DNA of 64,000 nucleotides from Dermatemys mawii. Lineage: Eukaryota; Chordata; Testudines; Dermatemydidae. The translations under genes were made by a program, and so were the position numbers. Positions within the stretch are counted from its first letter, which is position 1; the number at the start of each line of letters is the position of its first letter. The notes beneath the pieces were generated by a model. The model had not been told where the DNA came from, ran no database searches, and saw nothing but the letters and a program-made list of their open reading frames with translations. Below are positions 13,370 through 24,308 of the stretch, one piece after another. The stretch covers positions 7,177,619 to 7,241,618 of the forward strand of contig ML677374.1 of the NCBI GenBank assembly GCA_007922305.1. Direction: 5' to 3'.

Positions 13370-13523
13370 TAAAAGCAGTCAGTATCATTATCCCTCAGAT
13401 TGGAAAATTGAGGCACAGAGACTTGCCCATGATCACCCAGCAGGCCAATGACCGAGCTAGGACTAGAACACAAGTCTCCTGAGTCCCAGTCCAGAGCTCT
13501 ATACACTAGATCACACTGCCTTC
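13370..13523 (-). repeat. MIR-type SINE, antisense
   Basis: AATTGAGGCACAGAGACTTG, GATCACCCAGCAGG and a right end with CACTAGATCACACTGCC give the same family and orientation as the copy at 12.3 kb. Confidence 0.8.
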
Positions 13524-13669
13524 ATGCATGAAAAAAATTTAAGTACTGATATAGTAATTAACCATCGCATATATGTGGTACTTTATAACTTACCAATAAT
13601 ATATATTTAAAATTTACTACTTCACACCTGCATAGCTTTTCATGCAAGTGTTTCAAATGTTACCAATGC

Positions 13670-13910
13670 TGCACAACACCATATAAAGGGAGTGGGCTAC
13701 ATTTCACAGTTAGGTAAACTGAGTTATAGGTCTCAATTTCACAAAGAATGTGAGCCATGTTTAAAACTTTAGGTCAGTGGGATTTAAGAACATGCTTAAG
13801 TGATTTGCTGGCTTTCCAGAGGTCACGCAATGAGTTAGTGGGAGAGTTGGAAATAGAGTCCAGGAGCCCTGACTCCTAGTACCCCTTGCTCTAACCACTG
13901 GACAACAGTC
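13670..13910 (-). repeat. MIR-type SINE with an inserted old repeat
   Basis: The SINE core (GTAAACTGAGTTATAGG) is interrupted at about 13730-13812 by a worn AACATGCTTAAGTGATTTGC repeat, then resumes with GGTCACGCAATGAG and ends CTAACCACTGGACAACAG. Confidence 0.65.
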
Positions 13911-14361
13911 CATTCCTTGTTATAAAAAGCAAAGATACATTAACCATTCTGCTGGATTGTACCTCTGGTTCTCTGTCTGGGGGCTTTTAAGCAGCATTTT
14001 ATGAGTAAATATCACTTTAAAAAAATCTACAAAACATGCTTTTTTTAAAAAACAAAACAAAAAACATTTGTTGTTTAATTTTTAAAGTAGCATAACCAAC
14101 TGTTCCATCGAGACTGACATCAGAAGTAATCACAGACTGAGAGCAATCACCAGTTCACTAGGTGGTAGTTGAAGGGAGAGACACAAAAAGCCAAGATGCT
14201 ATATTAAATACACATTGTAGCCAGATTGGTATATTGACCCAGCTGTTTTAATTGTTTTGAATGGTTATCTCCTGGGATCAGAGTAAAACAACAGTCACGG
14301 GCACAAAAGCCCCATGCACAGCAGAGAAGTCAACACAAAAGAAATACTAATAATATAAAGC

Positions 14362-14655
14362 AAGGCTGGTCTTGTGGTTAAATCCCTGGACTGTGACCTG
14401 GGACACTTGGGTTTAATTCTCAGCAATGCCACAGACTCTGAGTGACTTTGGGCAAGTCACTTAATGCCTCTGTCTCAGTCCCCACTGTGTAAAAGAGGGA
14501 TAATTATTCTTCCTTTTGCTGTTTGTGTCTTGTCAATTCAGATTATACACTCTCTGAGACAGGGACTGTATCTTCTTATGTATATATGCAGCACTCAGCA
14601 CAGTGGGACCCTGGTCTCAGCTGGGGACTCAGATAATAAACCAGTCATGCTAATA
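14362..14655 (+). repeat. Near full-length tRNA-headed core SINE
   Basis: The order is a tRNA-like head (GGTCTTGTGGTTAAATCCCT), core (GACTTTGGGCAAGTCACTTA), then an L2-type tail (GAGACAGGGACTGTATCTTC ... CAGCACTCAGCACAGTGGGA). Confidence 0.8.
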
Positions 14656-16364
14656 ATCTGCTGGAGGAGTCTGAAGGGGAGGGAATCTAAATAAAGTTTA
14701 TTTTGCAGAGATGTGGTTTCCTGGTCAGGGAGCAGGACATGTGCACTCCATTGTGGTTGTTCTGTCCGGGCTCCCACAGTCAGTGGTTGCCCCAAAACCC
14801 CTCTATTATGGAATTAGTGTGGAATTAATGTTCTTTCCTCCCTGATCCCTGCAGTGTGGATGAAGGGACAATGTTAATTTCCCCCCACCCGCCCTGCTCT
14901 TGACTACCTGTTGCTCCCGAGCCCTTACACAGGAGTGGAGAGGCCTCCATGAGGTCCCAGCGAAATCTTAGGAGAATGTTGCAGAGGTGGTGGATGAATT
15001 CCCCCATCTGTGAAAAAGCAGCATGACCCATCTATGGACCAAGGGAAAGATGAATGAATTGTCTCTGAATCCATACCCTGAATTATTTATTTCTCTGCAC
15101 GATCTTAACTGAGTGTTCTGTAGTGGGAATTAAGGTCACTCAGTACCTTGCAGGATGGGGCCCAGGACTGGTAATCACCTTGGGTTTGGTTTTGCTTATA
15201 GCTCCACTGATGTTACCTTGGGATAAGATCAGCACTGGGTCCTGTCTGAACATCATTATTAATGTAAATAAACAAAAGTGTGTCCTGGAGGTATTTGGAA
15301 AGCTGTGCAGCCTCTGCCAGCCATCAAATTTCAAAGACCTCCTGCGGGGACGGAGCTGAGGGGCGTGAGAATCCACACCACAAAAAGCACGTACTTGAGG
15401 AAGTGAACTGAAAAACTGTGCCAGGAAAGGAGGGTCACTGGGATATGAATGGTCAATATTTAGTAGCCTTTGATTGTGACCAAGAGTGACAGTGTGTGTG
15501 ATGTTGTCCATGTAAATCAGTCAGGACTGATATCCATTAAGAAGCTTATAGTGGACTGTTAGTGACTCACCTTAGTGTCATTGGTTTTTTGTTTTCACAA
15601 GGCCTTGTCAAGAACATGACTTCAAGGCTGCTTTTGAAGAACAGACTTTTTTCCTCTGCTGTCCCATCTCCCTTTTGTGAGGAAGGATGTGCTGGGGAGA
15701 ACGGAGATTTTCAAGCATTATAGGATAGGAATGAGTCCTTGAAAACCCTGGTCCCTTTCAATTAAACTGCTTCCACTAATGCTGAACTCGAAGGACAAGG
15801 CGTCTCATTAAATTTCTGTGCTTTGAAGTTAATAAGTGTTCCGCTTGTAATTTGGAAGTGCTTGCTTCCTGCTGATTTTTGACTCCATAAAGCAATGGCT
15901 CTGGAGAAACAAGTGTGTGCATACCTTGGGAAGGAATAGCCGTGCCAGCTGTCTGTTGCATTTAATGTTCCAGCTGTGCCCTTGAGTTCAGTGACATATT
16001 TAGGAAATTTGTACAGAAATAACTCCAGCCTAAGCAGTGTTACTCAAGGATTTACATGGCCAGGGATTGGCTGGTTTTGATCACATGCTCCTGCATTTAA
16101 CTGCTTGCCAGCTGCATTCTTTGCATCATGCTGCACTTCTGGATAGTTGGTTTGGTTGCCCTCTGTGTTGACCTGGAATGCAGAGTACATTGAGTTCCAC
16201 TGTTGTGTGTGCTGTGCTTCAGGCTGCATTGAGGGCCTAATGCAAAGCCCATTGAGCAGCATGGCAAGGCTCCTGTTGATTTCAGTAGGGTCTAGATCAG
16301 ACCGTGATGTAGCACCTTTCCTCCAAGAACCTGTAAGTGTTTTACCAAAGCATTCATTAAACCT
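14656..16364. other. Non-coding, mostly unique
   Basis: No exon or recent element is recognised. A worn AGCCCATTGAGCAGC / TTGATTTCAGTAGGG repeat is at about 16225-16305. Confidence 0.4.
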
Positions 16365-16530
16365 TACAGTACCCCTATAAGGTGTGTACATGCTATTTCT
16401 CCCATGTTACAGATGGGTAACTGAGGCACAGCAAGGTTAAGTGACTTACCCAGCAGGTTGGTAGTACATCTGAGAATAGAAACAACAGCCCTGATTCCCA
16501 ATCTTCTGTCCTAACCCCTCGAAGGCACTT
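16365..16530 (-). repeat. MIR-type SINE, antisense
   Basis: GGTAACTGAGGCACAGCAAG then GTTAAGTGACTTACCCAGCA then the reversed head TCTGTCCTAACCCCTCG. Confidence 0.8.
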
Positions 16531-19420
16531 CTTCCTGCTCCTCTCATGCAGACTGACGCTCTCCTGTGCACATCCTCCAGTGCCTCTGGAAACAGCAGCT
16601 GTCCCACAAGTGTCAGTGCTACCTGCTCCTGCTGTTGCCACAGGGTTTAAAAAAAATGACAGCAGCAAAGGCTAAGCCTAGAAACAAAGCAAAAGAAAAA
16701 GGGGAGCAAGGCTGCTTCCTGGTGGGCTCACTGGAGCACTGTGGGGCATCATCACTTTGTCCTGAGAATGCATTTGTTAGTGCACCCCAGTGTACCATGA
16801 CTGGGAGGAAGTGGTACAAGCACTTTGGCTGGTAGGCCCTAACAGCTCAAATATCCAGTGAGCCCCCGTAAGTACTTTAGTAACTACCTCCCTGCCCTGC
16901 ATCTCTCCAGCTGGCCTTCCAGCTGCCCCAGAGCTTTCTCCTTCCTGCTGGTCACTGATCCCCAGGGCAGGGCAGCGTAGCGTATTCCCGCAGCAGTTAG
17001 GAGAATGCTGCTGGAAGGCATGTTAGGGGCCTGGACTAATACATATGGGTGGAATGTCAGCCCTGCCACGGACATGTGATCATGCTGTGGCCCTCCACGG
17101 GGCAGCCATGTCCTCCAAAGTGGATGTGGTATACTGGTAGCTAACAGAAATCTTGCTTGTGATCAAGTAGAAGAGGCATGTTTTTTCCTGGAGGGGAAGG
17201 TCCCAAGTTCTATTCCCCTGCTTCTGTATCAGGTGAGTGTGGCTCAGCTGGCCAATGAACTCTTTGTATGTGGCTGTTTTTGGAGAGCACTGGCACTAGA
17301 GTCTCTTCACGTTCTGATTTAAAGAAAGCGTGGGAATTCAGTCATCTTAATGCCCGTGTCACAGCTGCCTGTTCCATGTGATGCAGTTCTCAAGAGTGGC
17401 GTAGAAATGAGAAGAATACAATGAAACAGGTGTATGTGTGTGTATGTATAGTATAATATGTATAATATAATAATATAGCTCACTGTGCAGGATGCATTTA
17501 GGACTTCTCAGCTGTGTATCATAGGCCCTATACCGCTAACAGCTGAAAGATTCTCTTCATCCTTGCACTATGATATTCTGTGGTAATGATCCAAAACGCT
17601 ACCCTGCAGCAATGCACTGTAGTGATTTGTGCAATCACTGTACCATACTACAATACTGTTTTTTGTAAGATCAGCTCCAGAGGCAGGGACCTGTTCTTGG
17701 GGACAGGAGCATCAACATTCCACCCCATGCTGCCCTCTGCTGTAGCGCTAGGGACAATTATGTGGGGCGGCTGTTATTTTTGGGAGTTGGCTGAAAAGCT
17801 ATGTTGAAAGGTAAGCAGGAGCAGAGTGGGGCAGGGCTGCAATTAACAGCAAGCTCTGGTTTCAGGTTAGCTGTTTATAAAGCAAGAGTCAGATAATGTA
17901 ATCACTAAATGTAAGGTCTCTTTGCTTTGATTAGAAGAATGATGCCACATCAGTGAAGTTCCTGGAAGACCAGGAATTTCTTGCTGTAGAGCTCGTTGGC
18001 TTGTTCTGCATTTCTGTCATCTTTTCCTGATGTGTGGTGTTCAGTGTGCTCCATGTTTATTTGTAAAATAGGCTGGAACTTTAAACTGATTTCAGATGGA
18101 GACAAATGCGTTTTGATGTCAGCAAGGAAAGCCAGAGGAGAAAAAGTCTCTCTTCAGTCACCTGGCAGAAGGATTTTATATCTGCATCTTTGCTTAAGGC
18201 AACCTCTTGCATTTAATTTATTTTACATCGACAGAAGGTAGATTTTTACAGAGATTCGTTTAAATTATACACAGGGATACTTGGATACTCTAATCACTCA
18301 CACTTGCTTGACCTATTTTTTTTTTTTTTTTTTTTTTTTTAAATCCCTTCTTGGAAACCTCATTTCATGTTTGAATTCCCTCAACTATTTTAGGAATGTC
18401 AGCCTACCAAGATCAAATTACCTTTGATGAAACCCATGTAAAGCAGCCTTACAGGGCAAGGAACTTTTTGATTAAGTACCTATGCTATCTCATTAATATA
18501 GGCTTAGTTTAGAATTAGGGCTGCAACTCTGCCATGGCAAATAAGTGTGAAAACCACAGATTAGTCATGGTAAAAGTGCCAAAGGCCAGGCATTTTGTGG
18601 TGTTTAATCACCCCCTTGCTCATGGGACCAATCTACATTTACATTTAATTTCTTTTATAGTGGTATGTAGTTTTTGTTTTTTTGTAGGGGTTGTTTGTGA
18701 AACACATTCGGTTCTGGTGTAAGCAGGGTGCAACTCCCCACTTGGACATCTATGTATCCTCCTCCTCCAATATGATGCCAAGGCCCTGATCCTGTAGTCA
18801 ACTCCATACAGGGCCCTGTGCATGTATGGAGCCTCATTGCAGAAACAGGGCCTAAGTTTCCAAGCCTGGGTAATGGGAAAGATAAGAAAATTTCCAACAG
18901 TGACAGAGAGAGGGAGGACTATGGGTGTGGGGAGGTGAATTTAGTTTAGCCTTATGCTTGAGTTGGATTTGGCTTAGTGACTTTTAGTTGAGTTAAATTG
19001 CTTTATAAACCTATTGGGTGTGGTGCAGAGGTGACATCTGTTCATCCCACAATGGGCCGCCATAAATCTGTCTCTGAAAAACTGAGTGGTTTAGTTGGGA
19101 AGAGTTGGAGACAGTTTTATGAGTGACAAATGCCTGTGATGGAGCAGCACCTTCAGTGGTTCTCATTGTTTTTGTTGCCACAATCGCTCTTTTTATTTTA
19201 AAATTTAATTTGAATGCCGAAGAACCCAAACTAGAATAATCTTGCTGGGCAAAATTCCTTGGTTTGTAGCTGTTGAACTATCTGATATCAGGTGAATCCA
19301 GATTTTGGGGGAAAGGGAAGGAAACTTTTTTTGTTTGTAAGATCAAAATTATAAACAAATTGCTACATTTCCTAATACAGAGAGACATATCTAATGGTTT
19401 AGGCTGGAATTTCCAAAGGA
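16531..19420. other. Non-coding, mostly unique
   Basis: The stretch holds a T25 run (18316-18340) and a worn GGCCCTGATCCTGTAG repeat at about 18780-18855. Stretches around 17960-18240 lack recognisable repeats. No exon can be supported. Confidence 0.45.
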
Positions 19421-20170
19421 GCCTAAAGCACTTGGTGGATTTGCCATCACTTGAAGTTTTTAAATCAAGACTGGATCTCTTTTAAAAAGATGTATTATAG
19501 TTCAAAGCATGGTTATTGGGATGGATGCCAAATCTGTTGGCTGTGGTTCTTTGGCCAGTGTGATGCATATGCTTGGCAGAATTAGATTTTAATTTTTTAA
19601 ATTATTTTGACAGGTATTTTAGATGTTTATTTGGAAGCATTTTAAAAATATTTTTTTATCAATTTTAATTTCATTCAACTGTGAAAACTTATAGGGTTTA
19701 AATCTTTTTAAAAAATTTAAATTGAATTAAGTTTTTCATCGTTGGGAAATTATGGAATTGGGTAGACAATTATTTAATGAGTATAGACATCGAGAATCAA
19801 AAAAGTTAAAACTTTATAAACGAAGCACAAAATTGTCAACATGACACATTAAAATATACCAAGTAAATATCCTTAAATCAACATATCATACTAGTTTTTA
19901 ATGTTCATTTGCTAGTCTGTTTTGTAATAAGTCCAAAGTCTAAATTACTGCATTTTGACTCTGAGAAATTCTCAAGCAGCATATTTCTTTGCCTGTCTGT
20001 AAATTTTGGTTGTCATGGATAGAAATATTTTTGTTGGTTTGTGTATGTATTGTGGAAAACAATGGTTACTGACATTTAGCAATAAAAATATTATCCTTTG
20101 AAGCCTAGTTATTCTGGAGGTCAGACTAGATGATGATAATGTTCTTTCAGGCCTTGGAATCTTTGAATCT
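19421..20170 (+). mobile_element. CR1 LINE 3' end split by an AT-rich insertion
   Basis: The CR1 text runs from CTTGGTGGATTTGCCATCAC to about 19568, and resumes at about 20115 with GGAGGTCAGACTAGATGATG to the terminal CCTTGGAATCTTTGAATCTG. The two parts join in the correct order on the same strand. Confidence 0.75.
19569..20114. mobile_element. Unclassified AT-rich insertion in CR1
   Basis: About 545 bases of AT-rich sequence separate the two CR1 parts. It contains AAAATTGTCAACATGACACA and AATATACCAAGTAAATATCC, and has no open frame of note. I have an impression of a dispersed turtle repeat but cannot assign a class; no target duplication is clear. Confidence 0.5.
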
Positions 20171-20769
20171 GTAAAGACTTTAAATACCCAAATTTCAATG
20201 AAAGTTGGGTGCCTACCACCTTAGGCCCCTTTAATAAAATCCTGCCTATTCTTTTAAAGCTAGGTGTATAAAATATACTAAATACCCTTTTGCTACACCA
20301 CTAGTTAGTTAGGTAAGGTCAGCAAGCCATAAAACTCTGAATTGTTGTTACAAAGAGACAGCGGCGGCGGGTGGAGGGCGGGGGGGACAGAGAGGTGCCT
20401 GCATGATTGTGCACATGCACTGTCCTCTGTTGGTTGGAACAGAAACTTCACAGCTGTGTCATAGGCCCTGAATCACTACAATTTATAGGAGTGTTTACTT
20501 TTTCCTCAAGTGTTTTGAGAGCCAGAAGCATCTAAGTTCTTTTTCTGCTTTTACCATGAAGTGCTGGGTTGTGGAATGGTGTGGCATAGAGACAATTGTG
20601 AAGTCTTAGGTATCTATGGATCTGTTACAATGTCATAATGGGTAGAGAAGAGCAGGGCACAAGAGCAAACACTGGGAATGGGATGCTTCTCATGGAGGAA
20701 CTTAATATTTTTACTCAGAGAGGAAAGAATAGGTGATTATCCCCATTTTGGTCATCTCGGCACTATGGC

Positions 20770-21150
20770 AAAGGTTTCAGAGCTCGGAATGAAGAATTGA
20801 CAGGATTTGCAACAGTCTAGATTGGGGGAGATGGAGGGAGGTGAGTCTAACATGCCAAGTTTTCATGCCTGGGTGATGTTCAGGGCAGAGAGATATCCAG
20901 AAGGGACAGAGAGGGTGGGCTTGGGGAGGCTAGCTTTCACCACATTGAATTTGAGCTGGCAGCGGGATGCACAGGAAGAAATGTGAAGGAAGAGCGCTAG
21001 GGTTGAGACTGTCTAGGAGAGGAAAAGGCTTGGGATAGAACACCGAAATAGTAATAGAAGTCATGAGAACTAGTGTGCCCTCCTCCCCAGCAACAAGGTA
21101 AGAAGAAAGGAGAGAGGGGACTAGAGACAGAACCCTGGGAACACTAGCGA
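20770..21150 (+). repeat. Probable LINE-derived repeat, unclassified
   Basis: GAATTTGAGCTGGCAGCGGG, GGAAGAAATGTGAAGG and CAGAACCCTGGGAACAC resemble a dispersed vertebrate repeat with purine-rich text. The class is not assigned. Confidence 0.4.
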
Positions 21151-22069
21151 TATTCTTCGGAGTTTAATGTATTGATCTTCTGGGATTTTAAAAAGGGCAA
21201 CTTAACATATACAGTGTAAGGCAGAACTTCCCCCTATCCTCCCAAACAATCCCCTAAAACATGTAATGTGCTTAATTAAATTGGGATTGGAAAATCAGCT
21301 CCCTGCCCCATAACTAGTGTCAAGGCCAACATTTGCTTTGTAATGTGTCAAGTTAGTGTCTGATTTCACCCCCCCAACCCATTTCTGTAGCCTTAAAAGT
21401 GTATTAGTGTTCATTTCCGAATGATGACAGAACTGTAAGATCCTCCCCCCACTTGAACTGTTTTTACATTGGGCCCACGTTCCTACCACAGATTTGTACT
21501 ACCTGACCCCATCCCAATGGCTTGCTGAAGAATGTTAGGTGCTTTCCAACTTGTTCTCCAAGAGGTGTGCCACATTGCTGGCATTCTTCTGTTGCCTAGC
21601 GCTAAGATAAGTAACGTGGGTATTGTTGGGCCTGCTGATGACACCATACCACTAGATTTCAGCAGAGACTGTGGGTCCAGAAAATCTGTTGTGTGTACTA
21701 CTTGTATTCAGGCTTTCAAGTAACAGACTGCCTGCTCCAGTGCTGGGAGCTAACACTAACTTAATTAACATCACAGCATTGTTTTTGTTTTATAAATACA
21801 GCCATTCTAATTGGACGGAAGTGTGGGTAGGAGAGCCCTTTCTAATTGCCAGTTAGGAACATATTGGGAAAACTGCAGAGGCGGGGACCTCAGGAAAGTT
21901 GAGTTGCCTGTTGCTGTGCTCAGTGATGTCTGCCAGCTGCCCAGATTTCTAACAGTACTTGGCACTTTACATATTGCCTCTTTATCTTCAGAACACTTTC
22001 AGCACCTGCACCTTTGAAGCAGGCAAGTGGGATTTGATGTGTCAACTGAGGCAGACAAGTATTCATCCT

Positions 22070-22215
22070 CAAACACCTCTGTGAGGGAGGGCAGTGCTAC
22101 CTACCCCATTTACAGATGAGAAACTGAGGCACAGAGAAACTGAGTGACTTGCCCATCATCAAACATTAAGTCTGTGGCAGAGCAGAGACTTTAACCCAGG
22201 TCTCCAGTGCTTAAT
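22070..22215 (-). repeat. MIR-type SINE, antisense
   Basis: GAGAAACTGAGGCACAGAGA, AACTGAGTGACTTGCCCATC and TTTAACCCAGGTCTCCAG mark the core and part of the head. Confidence 0.75.
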
Positions 22216-22663
22216 TTGTGCCACAACTTTCCAGGGCTGAGCCCTAGCATCTCTAGGCTTGACAGTTCATAGCCTCAGCCCCTCTGGCCTTGGTGCATAA
22301 ATTATGCATATAAAAAAAATTGCTTGAGTCCAGCACCTCTTACATTACAAATTAAGTACTGCAGGTCTCCAAAGTCCAAGACTGGTGCCCTGACCACCTA
22401 CCCATCCTTCCTGTCTTTCAGCATGGTTACAATGATAATGAATTTGCATCTCTGCAGAAATTACTGGAGTGCTGCGTGCTTTCCTTCTTTGTGTTTTCTG
22501 AACGCTACTGCAATGCAATCTCCACCCAGGAGTGGAGCCCCATTGCACTGGAATGCTGTGCAAATATGCAATAGATAAGACCATCTCCACTGCTGTGGCT
22601 GAAGATGGGAGAGTAATGGAATAGGGAAGGCTTACAGGTAGAGATGCACATCATTAAGTAGAC

Positions 22664-22978
22664 CAGGGGTCTCCAAACTATGGCCCAGGGGCCGGATCTG
22701 GCCGGTGGCTTTGATTTGTCTGGCCCTCCAGCTGAGCAGGCATGCCAAGCAGGCATGTGGAGAAGTCGCTGCTGGCCCCTTCCCCCCACCCTGCAGCAAG
22801 TGGCTGCAGGTGACCCCATATGCGGAGGGGTAAGTGCCCTCATGGCAGCGGCCGGAGGAGCAAAGGGGGCGGGGGTTGCTTATATTTGCATATATTAAAG
22901 TTTTTCACAGTCGCTTCGGCCTGTGAAGCCCCTTCAAAAATCTAATACGGCCCTCGTCTCAAAGTTTGGAGACCCCTG
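22664..22978. mobile_element. hAT-type nonautonomous transposon
   Basis: The 16-base inverted ends CAGGGGTCTCCAAACT are at both termini. The flanks AAGTAGAC (22656-22663) and ATGTAGAC (22979-22986) agree at 7 of 8, fitting the 8-bp hAT target duplication. The interior is GC-rich and non-coding; open frames at 22505-22898 are by-products. Confidence 0.9.
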
Positions 22979-22986
22979 ATGTAGAC

Positions 22987-24021
22987 CGTTAATAGCCACC
23001 TGCATAGCCATTCCAATCAGGCTGTTTGATGTAGTCTTCTGGTATGGACAAGTCTTGTCCTGAATGGACACAAGTAGGACCCTCATGCCCATGTGGGAGT
23101 GTCCCTGCCAGCATGATCTCGTGTGCATTCTGTACGGAGGATGCCATTTAGTTCTACCAAGTGGTGTTCCCCAGGCAGTGTCATCCTGTGTGGAGGACAC
23201 TATTTTGAGAAGAAAATCTTATCCTCCATTCTGCCAAAGAGCTGGTATGCTGTTCCAGCATGATCTGTTCCCACTGCAGTGCGGCCTCCGGAGGGCAGGG
23301 TTATCATTGTGCTGAAATTGCCTGAGAATAGGTAGGTCTCAGACAGCAAAGGCAAAATGTAGAGAGGGCAGGTTGGAAGAAGAGGAGGAGGAGGAGATTA
23401 TGGCAAAAGCAGCTGATGTAAGCTGGTTTCATTGGCAGGGAGGGAAGGAGGTTTCATTAGCAGGGAGTGATGCAGCAGGCAGGCAGAGTTGTAGGAAAGA
23501 TCTTTTACCGAGTGTGCACAAAGGCCTGTGTTAAATGCTGAGGACTGCATTTGTTTGGTAGCAGCCTGGTCTTAGCTTGCAACCTTGAGCCCCAGGTGTC
23601 ACACCCAGCCAGGTTCCTTCTGATCCTCTTTCCTCATTCCCATTCATCGCACTATAAAGGGGTGAGCAATGGCATGGAGAAGATTATGGGTGGGGGGTGT
23701 GAGTAAGGAGAAGCCAAGTTGTGAAGAGCTTGCTGGGGATTGTGATGTGAAGTCAGGTGATCTCAACATTAATGTAGGGAAGATGGCATGTCAGGTGAAT
23801 GCTTAATAGCCCTTAGTGAGAGAGAGAGAATGGAGCATGTGTGGATGGAATGCCTTGTTTGGCTTTGCGTGCATGTGTGAGAATGAGAATGGAGATATTG
23901 GCATAGAATAGTGGGAGCTCACCAACTCTCTCTTCTTTAAGTCCTCCTGGACTGTATTCTCCCTCTGCTTTAATGAGCCTCACACTCCTGGTTATGCCTT
24001 TATACAAGATGAAATAAAATG
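22987..24021. other. Non-coding, nothing assigned
   Basis: There are short GAG-rich and AGAG runs (about 23370-23395, 23816-23830) only. Confidence 0.4.
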
Positions 24022-24308
24022 GGAAGAATGGTCTTGTGGATAAAGTATTGGCTGGAGACTGGGGAGATCTGGGTTCAATATCCAGCTATGTCACAGACTC
24101 CCTCTGTAACCATGGGCCAGTCACTTAATCTGTCTGTGCCTCTGTCCCCTAGTATAATAATTTCCTTCTTCCACCCTAAGTCCGTCATATCTCTTTAAGC
24201 TCTTCAGGGCATGGACCACCTAAAGTCCTTTTGTGTAAAGTCCATGAAAATGGAGCCCCAGTCTGGTTTGGGGTTTAGGTGCTCTTTTGATGCTCCAAAT
24301 AAATCATG
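24022..24308 (+). repeat. Full-length tRNA-headed core SINE
   Basis: The head reads GAATGGTCTTGTGGATAAAG, followed by ATCTGGGTTCAATATCCAGC (a B-box-like GGTTCAA), core CCAGTCACTTAATCTGTC and tail TCTTCAGGGCATGGACC ... CCCCAGTCTGGTTTGGGG. It is about 287 bases. Confidence 0.82.

Noticed and set aside
14362..14430. tRNA gene candidate
   Set aside because: It is the tRNA-like head of a SINE with core and tail following; the same text recurs at 24022 and 31722. No cloverleaf-forming isolated tRNA was seen.
20350..20395. CpG-island promoter candidate (GGCGGCGGGTGG)
   Set aside because: Only about 40 bases are GC-rich and the surroundings are AT-rich.
22505..22898. Frames of 72-112 codons around a GC-rich block
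   Set aside because: They are within the hAT MITE at 22664-22978.
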